The position numbers were made by a program, and so were the translations under genes. The notes under the pieces were generated by a model. That model had not been told where the DNA came from and ran no database searches. It was given only the letters and a program-made list of their open reading frames with translations. Below, in pieces: positions 11,694 through 25,051 of a DNA stretch of 64,000 nt; within the stretch, counting starts at the first letter, position 1; every line of letters starts with the position of its first letter. The DNA is taken from contig JAANYP010000798.1 in assembly GCA_020465985.1 (NCBI GenBank), forward strand, positions 169,501-233,500, in the 5' to 3' direction. The stretch comes from Centrapalus pauciflorus. Lineage: Eukaryota > Streptophyta > Magnoliopsida > Asterales > Asteraceae.

Positions 11694-13412
11694 CTCTCTC
11701 TAGAATTCTCTCTACCTTCTCTCTAGATTTTCTCCCAAACCGACCGGCCGATTATCGAGTTCTATACGTCATCGGAAAGACCTTGAGGAGTACTACAACA
11801 ATCTACGGTTGCATTCGTGATTTCGTACGAATTGAGGTAAGAATCGACCCTTTTAGGCTCTTACATTTTTGGTTTTGAAGATATGCATTCGAGTTTATCA
11901 TTTTTATGTGATTTAGAGCTAATTTAGCTTGAGTTTTACCTAGAATATGATAGAGTATGTGTAATAGAATCGAAACTAGGCTTAATACGTATCATATTTG
12001 TGTTTTTGGACTTAGAAATGTATGATTTAAGCTGTATATATGAACAAATTCGAGAATGCCAAGAACAAAATCGAAATGCAAGAACAAACTCGATTTTTGG
12101 TACTAAATTCGAGTATGTATTCAAATTTAACACATGGTCTTCGACTTTAACCTCAAATTCGAGACTGGGGTTCGAATTTAAGTCCTAAATTCGAAGAAGG
12201 TTCGAATTTAACCCCTCAAATTCGAGATTGGGGTTCGAATTTAAGCTCACACATTCGAATTTGATGCCTAAAATTTAAACCCACTCCTTAAATTCTAATA
12301 TATTGAATGAAACACATAGACATCGCATAAAATACCAAAAGTTACTCAAAGGATTAGGTTTGAACCTGAGATGGGTTCAAACTTAGTTGAGGTTTGAATT
12401 TAGCTATGGTTCGAAATGGGATTCGAAATTATCTTGAATCCGAAATGGGGATCAAATGTTGTAAAATTTGGTTTTTTACAGAATTAAACAAGTTATTGAC
12501 ACAATGTGTTGTTACAACTGATTTAACAGGTCCCTTGTGGTGTTGTTTAACCCACAGTGGGGTACTTTGTGATCCGGTTGAAAGCCCGAGGAGAAATAAA
12601 ACTTGGATAAAGTTAATAACACACCCACTGTGAGTACCTTTGATTTTAACATTGCTGCATCTGCTTTATGTTTGCTTTGCCTGCTGAGGCATGTTGTATC
12701 ATATTCGTTTGGCACTCTACTAACTTGCGTATATGTATTGATGCACATTCATACGTGTTGCATGTCCGTTCATTTGTTATGCATCCTTTTGATGGACCTG
12801 CGTGGTCGCATCTGAACTCTGATGTTGCTGTGCTATATGACCAAGAGTTTGACACCTCTGTGGTCAGGATAGACAGTAAGTCATCCCCGATGTAATGTCT
12901 GCCTTAGATGATTGGTTTTCTTATGCCGAGTGTCAGCTCGAAGGAGCTGCGGCTCGGGTTTGCGTACTTTGAGTACGTGTGGAGTATACGGTATGTGTTA
13001 CCGCGGTTACTCTGGGTGGCATCATAAAGATTTAATGGGTATTTGGTATTCACTAAGCATTGGCTTACCCCATCAGTTGTTACATTTTTACAGGAAAAGA
13101 GAAATCCGCTGCGGGACCATCTAGCTAGGACGTTTGCTGTAGTATTTGAAGATTTCTACCGTTTAACTTGGTATTTGGTTTATGGATTTACTGTTGTAAT
13201 AAATTTGGGGATGATGTATTACTGTCGAGTTTGTAGACTTAGACGTGTAGCCTATGTAGCACCGTAGGGTGTTTGACAAAATTTGTATTATTTTATTTAT
13301 GTATTTTTGCTTCCGCACTTTAATTTAGGTATCAGATCATTAAGTAATTTGTGTGTTGATGGTTAATCCTGGGTGTTATGTAAATGGTGGTTAAGGTGGC
13401 AAGGGTGTCACA
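11379..13412 (+). repeat. 5' LTR of the chromovirus
   Basis: It starts TGTAACATC and ends GGGTGTCACA. A (CT)n tract lies at 11651-11688. Between about 12050 and 12260 TTCGAATTTAA and AAATTCGAGA words recur with a local period near 31 bp. Transcription start and poly(A) sites were not identified. Confidence 0.93.
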
Positions 13413-13417
13413 GCGAA

Positions 13418-13429
13418 TGGTATCAGAGC
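13418..13429 (+). other. primer binding site, tRNA-Met type
   Basis: TGGTATCAGAGC lies five bases after the LTR and is complementary to the 3' end of initiator tRNA-Met, the usual primer for plant LTR elements. Confidence 0.93.
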
Positions 13430-13631
13430 AGTAGTTTGAGATTCAAGTGTCCGTGAGGTCTTGGTCTCAAACATTAAGTGATGATATGTTGTTATATTAA
13501 GTAATGATCTGAACTAAGATAGGTTACGATCTAGTAATCATAGGAGATTGACTATCATACGGGACAATTGGGTGGTGTCTTTAAATAAATGACATGTTAC
13601 TAAACAAGTTATATGTTTCATATTTCAGAAC

Positions 13632-16600
13632 ATGTCTGGAGGACGAATGACACCAGAAGAGACGAGAGAAATGATGTTAGCCATGATGGCTGAACAAAAT
13701 CGGATGATACAAGATCAGTTTCGGGCTCGAGATGAGGCCGAAGCTAAGCGAAGAGAAGACAAAAGGAAGAATAAGGAAAAGGAGGGGGGAAACAATGACG
13801 AGCAAGATGACAACACTGGGTCATCTAATAAGCCCAGGGGTTGTCGTTTCAAAGACTTTAAAGGAAATGGAGCAGTCGAGTTCAATGGACTGGGTGATGC
13901 TGTTGCCGCTTTGGAATGGATAACAGCCACTGAACGGACATTCTGAATCAGCGATTGTGCTGAGAAGGACATGGTCCAGTTCGCTACTGCAATGTTCACC
14001 AAAGATGCAGTTATGTGGTGGAATTCGATGGTGAATGCCTTAACAATGGAGAAGGTTTCCGTAATGACATGGGCTGAGTTTACTGAAATTTTCACTCAGC
14101 AATATTGCCCGGCCGATGAGCGCCGAAGATTGGAGGCTAAGTTCATGACGTTGATACATGGGACTAAGTCTGTGTCCCAGTATGCTGTAGAGTTCACGAG
14201 GCTAAGTTTGTTCGCGCCTCATCAAGTGGATACTGAGGAAAGGAAAGTGACCAGGTTTGAGGCTGGTCTTGATTTGGAAATCCGAAGGGTGATGAGCAAT
14301 GTACGCTACCCCACATTTTCTGGTCTACTGGAAGCCGCCAGAAATGTGGAACAGATTCTAAGTATGTCAGGGTACGGAATGGGGTCTGCTGCTGCTTCAG
14401 CTAACCCAACACAACCTTCACCATCGAAACGTCAACGCGACGGAGGCTACTCGGGTTCTTCACGATCATCCCAATATTCACCACAACAGTCTTTCCGTCG
14501 ACAGTCTAGTTCTTCTGGCCGTGCTCGAGCGTACTCTATCAACACTGAGCCACAGTACTGCAACAAATGTCATTTAGAACATTTCGGCAAGTGCACCAAC
14601 GGACGTTCATGTTTTTGTTGTGGAAAGTTGGGTCACTATCAGAATGAGTGCCCACGGAGATCGGATGCTTGCCATAAATGTGGTGTATGGGGGCACTATA
14701 GTAGAAACTGCCGAAAGAACGCTCCAGCAGCTGCTGCTCCATCGTCGACTCGATCATCTGGAGGATCTAGTGGTGGTTCAGTCAACCGCCGGAACCAGCC
14801 ACAAAGGGCACCAGCTCGTGCATTCCAGATTACCGCAGAGGAGGCCAGAGAAAACCCGGAGGTGGTTACGGGTACGTTTATAGTTAACTCTTTACCTGCA
14901 CGAGTGCTATTTGATTCTGGTGCCAATCGCTCGTTTATATCTACTATGTTTGCAAAAAAACTTGCCATGCCTTTGTCTAAATTATCTGCCATACTTGACA
15001 TAGAAATTGCTAGTAACACTCTAGTCAAGGTAGACCACGTATACCGTAACTGCACGTTAGTAATTGAAGATGTAGTCTTCAATTTGGACCTGATTCCGAT
15101 TGAGTTTAGTGAATTTGACGTGATTGTCGGGATGGATTGGTTGATAGAGAATGAAGCTCACATAGTTTGTAAGAAGTGGATGATAAAGATAACTACACCG
15201 CAGGGGCGTGAAATCTGTATTTACGGGGATAGGAGAAGTGGGGATCTGTGTCTGTTGACCATTGCAAAAACTCGAAAGCTTGTTGCAAAGGGGTGTGACG
15301 TCTACCTGGCATATGCTATTGATGCCAAGGCTGAGAAGAGTACTTTGGCCGATGTGCCTGTTGTTTCACAATTCCCGGATGTGTTTCCGGAAGACTTGTC
15401 TGGCGTACCGCCTGAGAGACAAGTGGAATTTAGAATTGATCTGATCCCTGGAGCTGCACCGGTAGCTCGTTCTCCTTATCGCCTTGCCGCAACCGAGATG
15501 AAAGAAATGATGACACAGCTTCAAGAGTTGTTGGACAAGGGCTTCATTCGACCGAGTTCATCACCCTGGGGAGCCCCTGTTTTGTCTGTGAAAAAGAAGG
15601 ATGGCACAATGCGAATGTGCATTGATTACCGGGAGTTGAATAAGTTGACTATTAAGAACAAGTATCCGTTGCCGAGGATAGACGATTTGTTTGATTAGTT
15701 GCATGGCACTAGTGTATTTTCTAAGATTAATCTGAGGTCAGGATATCATCAATTGAAGGTTTGAGAGAAAGATGTGCCAAAGACAGCTTTCAGGACTCGG
15801 TATGGTCACTACGAGTTTCTGGTAATGCCTTTTGGGCTAACCAACGCCCCGACAGTATTTATGGATCTAATGAATAGAGTATGTAGACCGATGTTGGATA
15901 AATCGGTAATTGTGTTTATTGATGACATATTGGTGTATTCTAAGACTGAAGCTGAGCATGCTGAACATCTAAGGGAACTATTAGAATTGCTGAGAAAAGA
16001 AAAGTTGTATGCCAAGTTCTCAAAGTGTGAGTTTTGGCTGCAACAGATTCAGTTTTTGGGACATGTGATTTCAGGGGCTGGGATGTCTGTGGATCCAGCC
16101 AAAGTTGAAGCAATAAAGAATTGGGAGCCGCCTCGATCAGCTACCGAAGTTAGAAGTTTTCTTGGGCTGGCAGGGTATTATCGGAGATTTATTAAGGATT
16201 TCTCAAAGATTGCAGTTCCCTTGATTGCATTAACAAAGAAGAATGTACCTTTTGTTTGGGAAAACGTGCAACAAGAGGCATTTGAGGTTCTGAAGAAAGC
16301 ATTAAGTGAGGCGCCGATACTTGCCTTACCTGAGGGCAATGACGATTTTGTGGTGTATACGGATGCCTCGAGACCGGGGTTAGGCGCTGTATTGATGCAG
16401 CGTGGAAAGGTTATAGCATATGCTTCAAGACAGTTGAAGCAGCATGAGAAGAACTATTCAACTCTTGATCTTGAGTTGACAGCTGTAACTTTTGCTTTAA
16501 AGTTATGGAGACATTATTTGTACGGTACTAAGTGCCAATTATACACGGACCATAAGAGCCTGAAGTACATTTTCAGCCAGAAAGAACTTAACATGAGGCA

Positions 16601-18185
16601 GAGACGTTCGATGGAACTAATAAAGGATTATGACTGTGAGATCCTTTACCATCCTGGAAAGGCTAACGTGGTAGCCGATGCTTTGAGTCGCAAAACATAT
16701 GCTAAGGATTGCTGTTACATGATGACGTCTACAATGCTGACCTCCACTATTATTGATGATGTCAAGGCCGCACAAGAGGAAGCCTTGAAAGATGAAAATG
16801 TTGGTAATGAGGATATAAGGGTGCAAATGAAGAATATAGAAACTAGTGAATCGGGTTTGAAAGGAATTTACGGAAGAATCTGGGTGCCAAAGTATGGAGG
16901 CATGAGAAATGTGATCATAGAAGAAGCTCACCAATCGAAATTTTCTGTACATCCCGGGAGCACAAAGATGTACAACGAATTAAAGGCAGACTTCTGGTGG
17001 CCGGGATTGAAGAAAGATATAGGCCAGTATGTTGAAAGATGCAGAACTTGTCGGTTAGTGAAAGCCGAACACCAGCAGCCTTATGGCAGTTTGCAACCGC
17101 TTCCCATTCCGGAATGGAAGTGGGAGCATATCACTATGGACTTTGTCACAAAGTTGCCGAAAACTAGGCGTCAACACGATGCAATTTGGGTGATAGTTGA
17201 TCGGTTAACTAAGTGCGCACACTTTATACCGATTCGAGAAAGCTATTCATTGGAAAAGTTGGCTCACATTTACATGGATGAGATCGTTGCTAGACATGGA
17301 GTACCGAAGTCCATTGTATTGGACCGGGATAGCCGATTTACTTCCAACTTTTGGTCGGCTTTACAAGAGGGGTTGGGTACGAGAATAGCAATGAGTACAG
17401 CTTACCGTCCGCAAACTGATGGTCGGAGTGAGCGGACCATCCTAACGCTTGAAGATATGATGAGGTCGTGTGTATTGGACCTCGGTGGCAATTGGGACGA
17501 TCATTTGCCACTGATCGAGTTTTCATATAATAATAGTTACCACGCGACGATCAAGAAAGCGTAGTTTGAGGCATTATATGGGAGGAGGTGTAGGACTCCT
17601 ACTTGTTGGAGAGAAACAGGGGAAACGTCGATTGCTGGGCCGACATTACTACAAGAGACAAATGAGAAGATACAGTTGGTGCGACAAAATATGAAAGCGG
17701 CCCAGGATCGCCAGAAGAGTTACTACGATAGGAGGCACAAACCAATTAACTTTGAGGTAAATGATTGAGTGTATTTGAAAGTGTCACCTATGAGAGGTGT
17801 TACACGATTCGTGAAGAGAGGAAAGTTGGCTCCGAGATTCGTCGGACCATTCAGGATTTCCGAGAAAGTAGGGAATCAGTCATACCATTTAGAATTGCCT
17901 GAAGAGATGTCAGGAATACACCCGGTGTTCCATGTGGGGAACCTTAGAAAGTCGTCCACAACCGAAAACGAAGATTGGGCAGATCACACTGAGTTGCAGA
18001 TTGATGAAAGGTTCCGGTATGTTGAAGAGCCGGAATGTGTCTTAGATACTAAAGTAAAGAAATTGAGAAGCAAGGAGATTGAAATGGTGCTTATACGTTG
18101 GAAACATCATAAGGGAGCGAATCATACATGGGAGGCTAAGTCGGAAATGTTAAGGAAATATCCGCAATTGTTTGAATCCACATAA
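13632..18185 (+). pseudogene. chromovirus gag-pol, one frame with five stops
   Basis: The polyprotein builds the particle, copies the RNA and integrates the cDNA. Everything lies in frame 3 with no frameshift seen. Gag begins at ATG 13632; two CCHC knuckles ([14 protein letters not shown] and [14 protein letters not shown]) lie at 14611-14712; the protease has DSGA near 14917; reverse transcriptase has FIDD near 15920; RNase H has YTDAS and YTDHKS; integrase shows His-His-Cys-Cys then Asp, Asp and Glu in [17 protein letters not shown] and GRSERT; a chromodomain closes the protein (about 18020-18180). Stops lie at 13944 (TGA), 15696 (TAG), 15762 (TGA), 17562 (TAG) and 17766 (TGA). Most look like C-to-T changes of CGA or CAG codons. 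Catalytic residues are kept. Confidence 0.93.
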
Positions 18186-18222
18186 CTTCGAGGACGAAGT
18201 TTGAGCGTGGTGGAGCCCATGC

Positions 18223-18493
18223 TGTAACATCCTGATGATAAAATTTATGTATTTGAGGTTATTAGTTTAAAATTTGTGATTTAAGTTGAATTGTACTTTT
18301 ATCAAAGTTGGTTGCTATTTTAAGAAGCTATGAAGTTTGAGAATTAATAATTACTATTATGAATTATAAAAGTTAGTGATGATAAAATTAAGCATAAATC
18401 AGAGTTATATGGAACCGGATAAGTTGAGGAGTGAAATGTGCAAGAATGATGAAAGTTGAATAAAAAAGGCCAAAAAGCCATTCATTCCACATT

Positions 18494-18538
<45 letters not shown>

Positions 18539-20267
18539 CTCTCTTTAGAATTCTCTCTACCTTCTCTCTAGATTTTCTCCCAAACCGACCGGCCGATTAT
18601 CGAGTTCTATACGTCATCGGAAATATCTCGAGGAGTACTACAACAATCTACGGTTGCATTCGTGTTTTCGTACGAATTGAGGTAAGAATCGACCCTTTTA
18701 GGCTCTTACATTTTCGGTTTTGAAGATATGCATTCGAGTTTATCATTTTTATGTGATTTAGAGCTAATTTAACTTGAGTTTTAACTAGATCATGATAGAG
18801 TATGTGTAATAGAATCGAAACTAGGCTTAATACGTATCATATTTGTGTTTTTGGACTTAGAAATGTATGATTTAAGCTGTATATATGAACAAATTCGAGA
18901 ATGCCAAGAACAAAGTCGAAATGCAAGAACAAACTCGATTTTTGGTACTAAATTCGAGTATGTATTCGAATTTAACACATGGTCTTCGACTTTAACCTCA
19001 AATTCGAGATTGTGGTTCGAATTTAAGTCCTAAATTCGAAGAAGGTTCGAATTTAACCCCTCAAATTCGAGATTGGGGTTCGAATTTAAGCTCACACATC
19101 CGAATTTGATGCCTAAAATTTAAACCCACTCCTTAAATTCGAATATATTGAATGAAACACATAGACATCGCATAAAATAACAAAAGTTACTCAAAGGATT
19201 AGGTTTATACCTGAGATGGGTTCAAACTTAGTTGAGGTTTGAATTTAGCTATGGTTCGAAATGGGATTCGAAATTATCTTGAATCCGAAATGGGGATCAA
19301 ATGTTGTAAAATTTGGTTTTTTACAGAATTAAACAAGTTATTGACACAATGTGTTGTTACAACTGATTTAACAGATCCCTTGTGGTGTTGTTTAACCCAC
19401 AGTGGGGTACTTTGTGATCCGGTTGAAAGCCCAAGGAGAAATAAAATTTGGATAAAGTTAATAACGCACCCACTGTGAGTACCTTTGATTTTAACATTGC
19501 TGCATCTGCTTTATGTTTGCTTTGCCTGCTGAGGCATGTTGTATCATATTCGTTTGGCACTCTACTAACTTGCGTATATGTATTGATGCACATTCATACT
19601 TGTTGCATGTCCGTTCATTTGTTGTGCATCCTTTTGATGGACCTGCGTGGTCGCATCTGAACTCTGATGGTACTGTGCTATATGACCAAGAGTTTGACAC
19701 CTCTGTGGTCAGGATAGACAGTAAGTCATCCCCGATGTAATGTCTGCCTTAGATGGTTGGTTTTCTTATGCCGAGTGTCAGCTCGAAGGAGCTGCGGCTC
19801 GGGTTTGCGTACTTTGAGTACGTGTGGAGTATACGGTATGTGTTACCGCGGTTACTCTGGGTGGCATCATAAAGATTTGTAGAATGGGTAAAATCATTTG
19901 GTATTCACTAAGCATTAGCTTACCCCTTCAGTTGTTACATTTTTACAGGAAAAGATTAATCCGCTGCGGGACCATCTAGCTAGGACGTTTGCTGAAGTAT
20001 TTGAAGATTTCTACTGTTTAACTTGGTATTTGGTTTATGGAATTACTGTTGTGATAAATTTGGGGATGATGTATTACTGTCGAGTTTGTAGACTTAGACG
20101 TGTAGCCTATGTAGCACCGTAGGGTGTTTGACAAAATTTGTATTATTTTATTTATGTATTTTTGCTTCCGCACTTTAATTAAGGTATCAGATCATTAAGT
20201 AATTTGTGTGTTGATGGTTAATCCTGGGTGTTATGTAAATGGTGGTTAAGGTGGCAAGGGTGTCACA
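18223..20267 (+). repeat. 3' LTR of the chromovirus
   Basis: It starts TGTAACATCC after the purine-rich GTGGTGGAGCCC and ends GGGTGTCACA. Compared with the 5' LTR it has scattered substitutions and a small insertion near 19878-19890. A (CT)n tract lies at 18496-18533. Confidence 0.93.
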
Positions 20268-20272
20268 TAGAA
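20268..20272. other. target site duplication TAGAA, right
   Basis: This is the second copy of the gypsy target duplication; the Harbinger reading frame resumes from here. Confidence 0.92.
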
Positions 20273-20860
20273 TAAGGAAGAATGATATTCTAACAAATGT
20301 TTTGAAGGTGTGTTCCCACATGGATTAAAAGTTTCAAGACAAAATTTGTTAATAGATGTTACGACTATAATTTAATGATAGTAGTCTGATAGTGTATTGA
20401 CTATTATAATCTATTACTAGGTTATTAGTCTGTTGATATTGGATACATAAATGGAGAAGGTTACTATCCCCTTACATAGGTCAAATATATCATTTAAATG
20501 ATGGCGTGATTGACACCAACTTGTGATGACCAAGGAATTTTTAACTTGAAGCATTCGTGTGCATGAAATGTTCACGAAATGTGTTTTGGAATCTTGAATA
20601 CTACATGGGGTGATTTCTAAAGATAACTCGCAATATTCTATTAAATAAAAAAAATTAGATCATTATGGCATGTTGTCTCCATAATTATGTATAAGACAAG
20701 AAATGCATATAGATCCATTTGACAACGAAGGGTAACTAGACGAAGATGTTGGAGTTAAAAAGGAGGATATAATAAATTCAAATGAGACTTTAAATGAGTG
20801 GTTATCATCCAGAGATTCTTTAGCGCAATCTACGTTTAAATCATGGACTCATGGAGGGCT
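20268..20860 (+). pseudogene. PIF/Harbinger transposase, 3' half
   Basis: This part continues the gene cut at 11378. It reads RIRKNDILTNVLKVCSHMD just after the junction, then a GYINGEGYYP segment near 20435 with a shift leading to a YHLND motif, then FNLKHS near 20540 and IIMACCLHNYV near 20660. These are the order and motifs of the HARBI1 catalytic domain C-terminal half. Multiple stops and shifts are present. Together with the Myb-like remnant after it, the layout matches a two-gene PIF/Harbinger element. Confidence 0.65.
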
Positions 20861-21139
20861 TCACATTAGATACTAGAATCTTGTTGAATTCTTGGTTTGT
20901 AATAACAATATTTGAATCTTGTGTGTTTTTGAATACTGATGTTTGAATTGTGGATTTGAACAAAAATATTGTAATAACTATATTCGAATCATTACGATTA
21001 TGGTATAGGTATGATGAGTCAAATAACGAAACATCGACCATGGACCACCATTCTTTTATAACATCAATATTTTATTAAAACTAACAAGATACTAGAAAAC
21101 TACATAATAGACAACGCAAGAGAGGGATTTAAAAAAGCT

Positions 21140-21500
21140 TGTTAGGCTTTGGTGAATATGGCCAATGAAGGTGGAATTATAGACGAAAACGACTTTAAAT
21201 CGGGCTACTTACAATATTTGGAACAAGTCCTAAACAAAGAACTACCAACTTCTGGCTTATTAGATGAGCCAATATAAAATAAAATATAAAAGTGATGAAA
21301 AAAGATTATAAATTGTTCATGATATGATTCGTGGCTCCAATACTTCTAGATTTGTATATGACCCCATAACCCATTGCATGATTTCTATAGTTCTTAGTTT
21401 TTTATAATTTTTTTGAAAATGTTCTTAAGTATCTAGGCAGATCATGTTCACCAAGAAATTACCCGAAATTTGATCTTGGTCTATTTGAGATTGTTCCTTT
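21140..21500 (+). pseudogene. Myb/SANT-like gene of the Harbinger element
   Basis: A piece reading DFKSGYLQYLEQVLNKELP followed by SGLLDEP matches the start of plant Myb/SANT-like DNA-binding proteins, which act with Harbinger transposase. Weak matches follow: VYDPITHCM near 21350 and PKFDLGLFEIV near 21465, with shifts and stops between them. The call rests on motif order only. Confidence 0.5.
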
Positions 21501-22059
21501 TATTATTCTATATATAATTTTATGGCATGTAATTTGTTTGTAAGAAGCTTCCAAATGAAAAAACAAGGTATTTCCTCATTATGAAGAGTTGTGTGTTGTG
21601 TTTGAAAAAGACTGGCTACCGTGAAATAAGCTCGAGTTTTTTAAGAAATGAAAGAGGACGAGAATAAAGAGGAAAATGAGGGTAGCCGATTAGCAACCTC
21701 ATTTGTACATGTAAACCCACATTCTCTCTACAAACTCAAGAAGACACCTTAAACTTCTTTCTAGCTTTGTGAGCAATCTACAAGGAGTTAGGATATGATC
21801 TTTAGATGGTTGGAAAACTTAAACAATGAGGAATAAGAATATCTAATTGCATTTCATATTTATTCAACCAAAACCATGTAGAAATTTAAAAGACTCTTCA
21901 TTTCTACACATCATCTTTAGCGACAACAAAATTCATGTTCACTTTTGGTGTTTTTATGGATGTTTAGCTAGAAAGTAGCAGTGAAAGAGGTGACAAACTA
22001 TTCTAAGGATTTAGACTGCATCAAACATTTGGTTTAAGGTAAAATTTTTGATGCTGAGT
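21501..22059. other. no recognisable gene
   Basis: Short open frames only. Likely further decayed Harbinger or spacer DNA up to the start of the solo LTR. Confidence 0.4.
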
Positions 22060-25051
22060 TGTAACACCCGTAAATTTCGAGGTAATTAATTAAATTTGAG
22101 TCGTTTAATTCAATTATTTAATTCGAGAAAATACGATTTAAGATATCAAACTCAGATGTTGGCATTCTCATAAGAGATATAATGAATTTAAGAATTTTGG
22201 GAACCAAAAATATGGAGAAGCAAATTCATCATATTCTTATTTTTTAAAAGTATTAAAAAAATATTATTTGTATATATGAATGTATGTATGTAATACGTAA
22301 AGGAAAAGAAAAATAAACAATAACAAATCGTGAGATTACATGGGACCATTCTAATCAAATTTCATTTTTTTTTGTGCTACATAAGCTACCACCCCCACCA
22401 CCACCTTCACCATCCTTTCTTTTCATTTCTTCATTTGTTCAAGCAAAACACACACACTCACTTGAAATATGAGTTTCTTTCTTATTTGGGTCTGGAATAC
22501 AAGATTTTGATCAACACCTTCATCACCTTCATCACCATTGTTCTTGAAATTTTAAGGTAACTACTCAACCCAAATAAATATTTATTTCCGTCATTTGATT
22601 TTGTTAATTGGTTGAACCATTAAAATGTCTATAGAAATGAATGTATAACCTGAAAATGAATGGCTAACATCATCTAACATCATCACTTTCTTCTTTTTAT
22701 TAAATTAAAAGCTCGAAGTTCATCAATGGAGGATTTAAATACGAGCCGAGCCGAGCCGAGCCCGAGCCCATTTAAGCTCGAGCTCAGCTCGTTTAAAAGT
22801 TTTAGGCTCGAGCTTGAGCTCGGCTCGTTTCGAGCTTCGTATGTAAAGCTCGAGCTCGGCTCGTGAATAATTTTCCAAGCACGAGCTCGGCTCAGGCTCG
22901 ACTCGTTTATTATATATTTTAATTTCTTTAGTTAATTTTTAAATAATCTTTTAATATAATATATATAACTTGTTATTTTAATATATTTATACTTATTTAA
23001 TCCATATATTATATATTTATTAATTTAAAAATATATTTATATATAGGCTCGTTTAAGCTCGTTTAGGCTCGCGAGCTCGTTTATCAAACGGGCTCGAATT
23101 TAGGCTCGAGCTCGTCTCGGGCTCGTTTAATTCGAGCTTTTTTCAAGCTTTTAGCGAGTCGAGCTCGAGTAGGTCATGAGTAGCTCGGCTCATTTACACC
23201 CCTAGTTTTGAGTTCTAATCCGAAATTGACATAAAATTAATAAAAATATGATTAGAAATATGATTTAAATGACTTTAGAGGATTAATAGGTTGGAGACCA
23301 AATGAACGATTTCCACATTTTTTGGAGATATGAATTTTAAACAAAAATAAAGAAATTGAGAGGGTTAGAAGAATGGAAATCAATGGTGATGGTTGGATTC
23401 GTCGGAGAAAACCGACCAGCCGGGTGGCCGGCTAGCGCCACCACCTCCTCTGGCTGGCGATCTGAGCGGGCAAGACACCAGCCGGCGCTGCTGTGTATTT
23501 TTCTTTTGATGTCTGCCGTGCGCCTCCTGTTTTCGTCCAGCAAGAGAGAAAAGGACATGTGTTTGTTTGTCTTGGGCCATATTAGCTTAAAATCGGAATT
23601 GAGTTATTCTTTGATTATTTTGGGCCGGTTGCATTAAAAGAGTTTTGGGACTAATTCATTTTAATTGCCAATTGCACCATTTCCATTTAATCCATTTGAT
23701 GTCTTCATCTCCTACTTCAACGAGATAGAGAATGGAGTTGTTAGTTGGTATCTTTTTTAGGCCTAAATCACATAAATTAGTTGGGCTGAGTATTTTTGAG
23801 TTTATACATTTAAATTTATAAATCAGATTTTGGGTCTTACATTTGTTGGTTAGTGGATCTAAAGTAGTTAAATTTGGATAAGTTAATTTACATATATAAC
23901 TTAGACCTTTTATTTGTTGGTGTGGGTTACTTTAATTCTTTCTTTGGCGTGTGAGCTTCCAACTAAATGTTATTGGGTTAATTAGTTAAATAGGATTGTT
24001 AACTATTGTTTATTTGGGGAAAGTTAAAATGACTTTTTTTTTTTGGATTATGAAGCTATGGGGTAATTATTTGAATGTAATATGGGTTTAAAATTTAATT
24101 AGACTGTTAACTTAATTATTTTATATTGAGTTAAGAAGTATCATATGGATTAATTCAAATACAAGAGGTTTCAAATAAAATTAATTTAATTAATTTTTTT
24201 ACCTTCGTGCGAGAGTTTAATATTTATTTAATGAATCTTAAATAAATGATTGTTGGAACTAATTAGTAAGCTTTAACTAATAAATCTACGTTACCGATTT
24301 GGTCCCGAACTTCAATTTATTATATAAATAACGAGCTTAATAAATTTAGAATTAAGAATATCAATAATTAGGCAATGTACTTTGATATCAGAACTCTGGT
24401 GATTTCGTCTAGACTTTAGCTATCAGTCGTGTATTCTGCTGATATCGATTAGTTGGCGAGTAATTGATTTAATATTCACGAATGATCATTTATGATATGT
24501 TTATACGGGATATCTGTTTCATTTCTCTTGCCATGTTTATCGCTTCATTGCCATGTTAAACTTTATATCGTTTATTCATTTTATCACCATGAGCTATTAT
24601 ATGAGAACCCTTTTCCCCGATATGCATACTGTGTGTTTATGTGTGGATTGCATGCCTATACGGTTGCATGTATATTTGATACGCTGTAGGACGGGAGTGC
24701 CGCGAGCTGTGTTTACTGTGTATGCATTGCTGGGAAGGCCGGATGCTACACACATTACCTTATTCGTGGACGCATTGTTGGGAAGGCTGTGTGCTACATA
24801 TGTTGAATTTGTGCCTAATAACTTATATCATTCATATTGTTTATGCTATTTGAGCTATTAAATCCTGTTACTCGCTAGGCGACGATTTGCCCAGGTTGTG
24901 GGGACAATGTTAAACCTGATAAGGGAAAACCACCAGCTTCATGATCTAGAGTTTGATGACTCGTGGTATCAGTTAGACTTCCACTTTTACTTTAAAATTC
25001 TGAAAATTTTAATTGGTAAACAACGCCACGTTATTAAAACGGGGTGTTTCA
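22060..25051 (+). mobile_element. solo Ty3/gypsy LTR
   Basis: The LTR starts TGTAACACCCG and ends CGGGGTGTTTCA, the usual inverted ends with one changed base at the right. Flanks are TGAGT (22055-22059) and TTAGT (25052-25056), a 5-bp target duplication with one difference. No primer site or internal region follows, so it is a solo LTR left by recombination. A tandem duplication near 24726-24800 repeats GCATTG(C/T)TGGGAAGGC. A nested MITE lies at 22727-23204. Confidence 0.75.
22727..23204. mobile_element. hAT-type MITE with GAGCTCG-rich ends
   Basis: The right end reads GCTCATTTACACCCCTA, the complement of the classic hAT-type TAGGGGTGTAAATGAGC. The left end is a damaged version leading into repeated GAGCC words. 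Long GC-rich arms of GAGCTCG motifs on each side are self-complementary around an AT-rich core. No clear 8-bp target duplication was found. Confidence 0.7.

Larger units (their letters stand above)
11379..20267 (+). mobile_element. complete Ty3/gypsy chromovirus (Tekay/Del type)
   Basis: This 8,889-bp element has two LTRs (2,034 and 2,045 bp), a 5-bp target duplication TAGAA, a tRNA-Met primer site, and one gag-pol frame ending in a chromodomain. Domain order is gag, zinc fingers, protease, reverse transcriptase, RNase H, integrase, chromodomain, which defines a chromovirus. By eye the LTRs differ at roughly 40-50 positions (about 2%) plus small indels, so the insertion is fairly recent. Five in-frame stops disable it. 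It landed in an already existing Harbinger gene. Confidence 0.95.

Noticed and set aside
12394..13267. Small proteins in the chromovirus LTRs
   Set aside because: The frames lie in LTR sequence and are repeated in both LTRs with disabling differences; they show no domain.
13715..14095. Minus-strand ORF over gag, and similar minus-strand frames at 14696-15082 and 16617-16952
   Set aside because: They are shadows of the gag-pol frame, which has full domain support on the plus strand.
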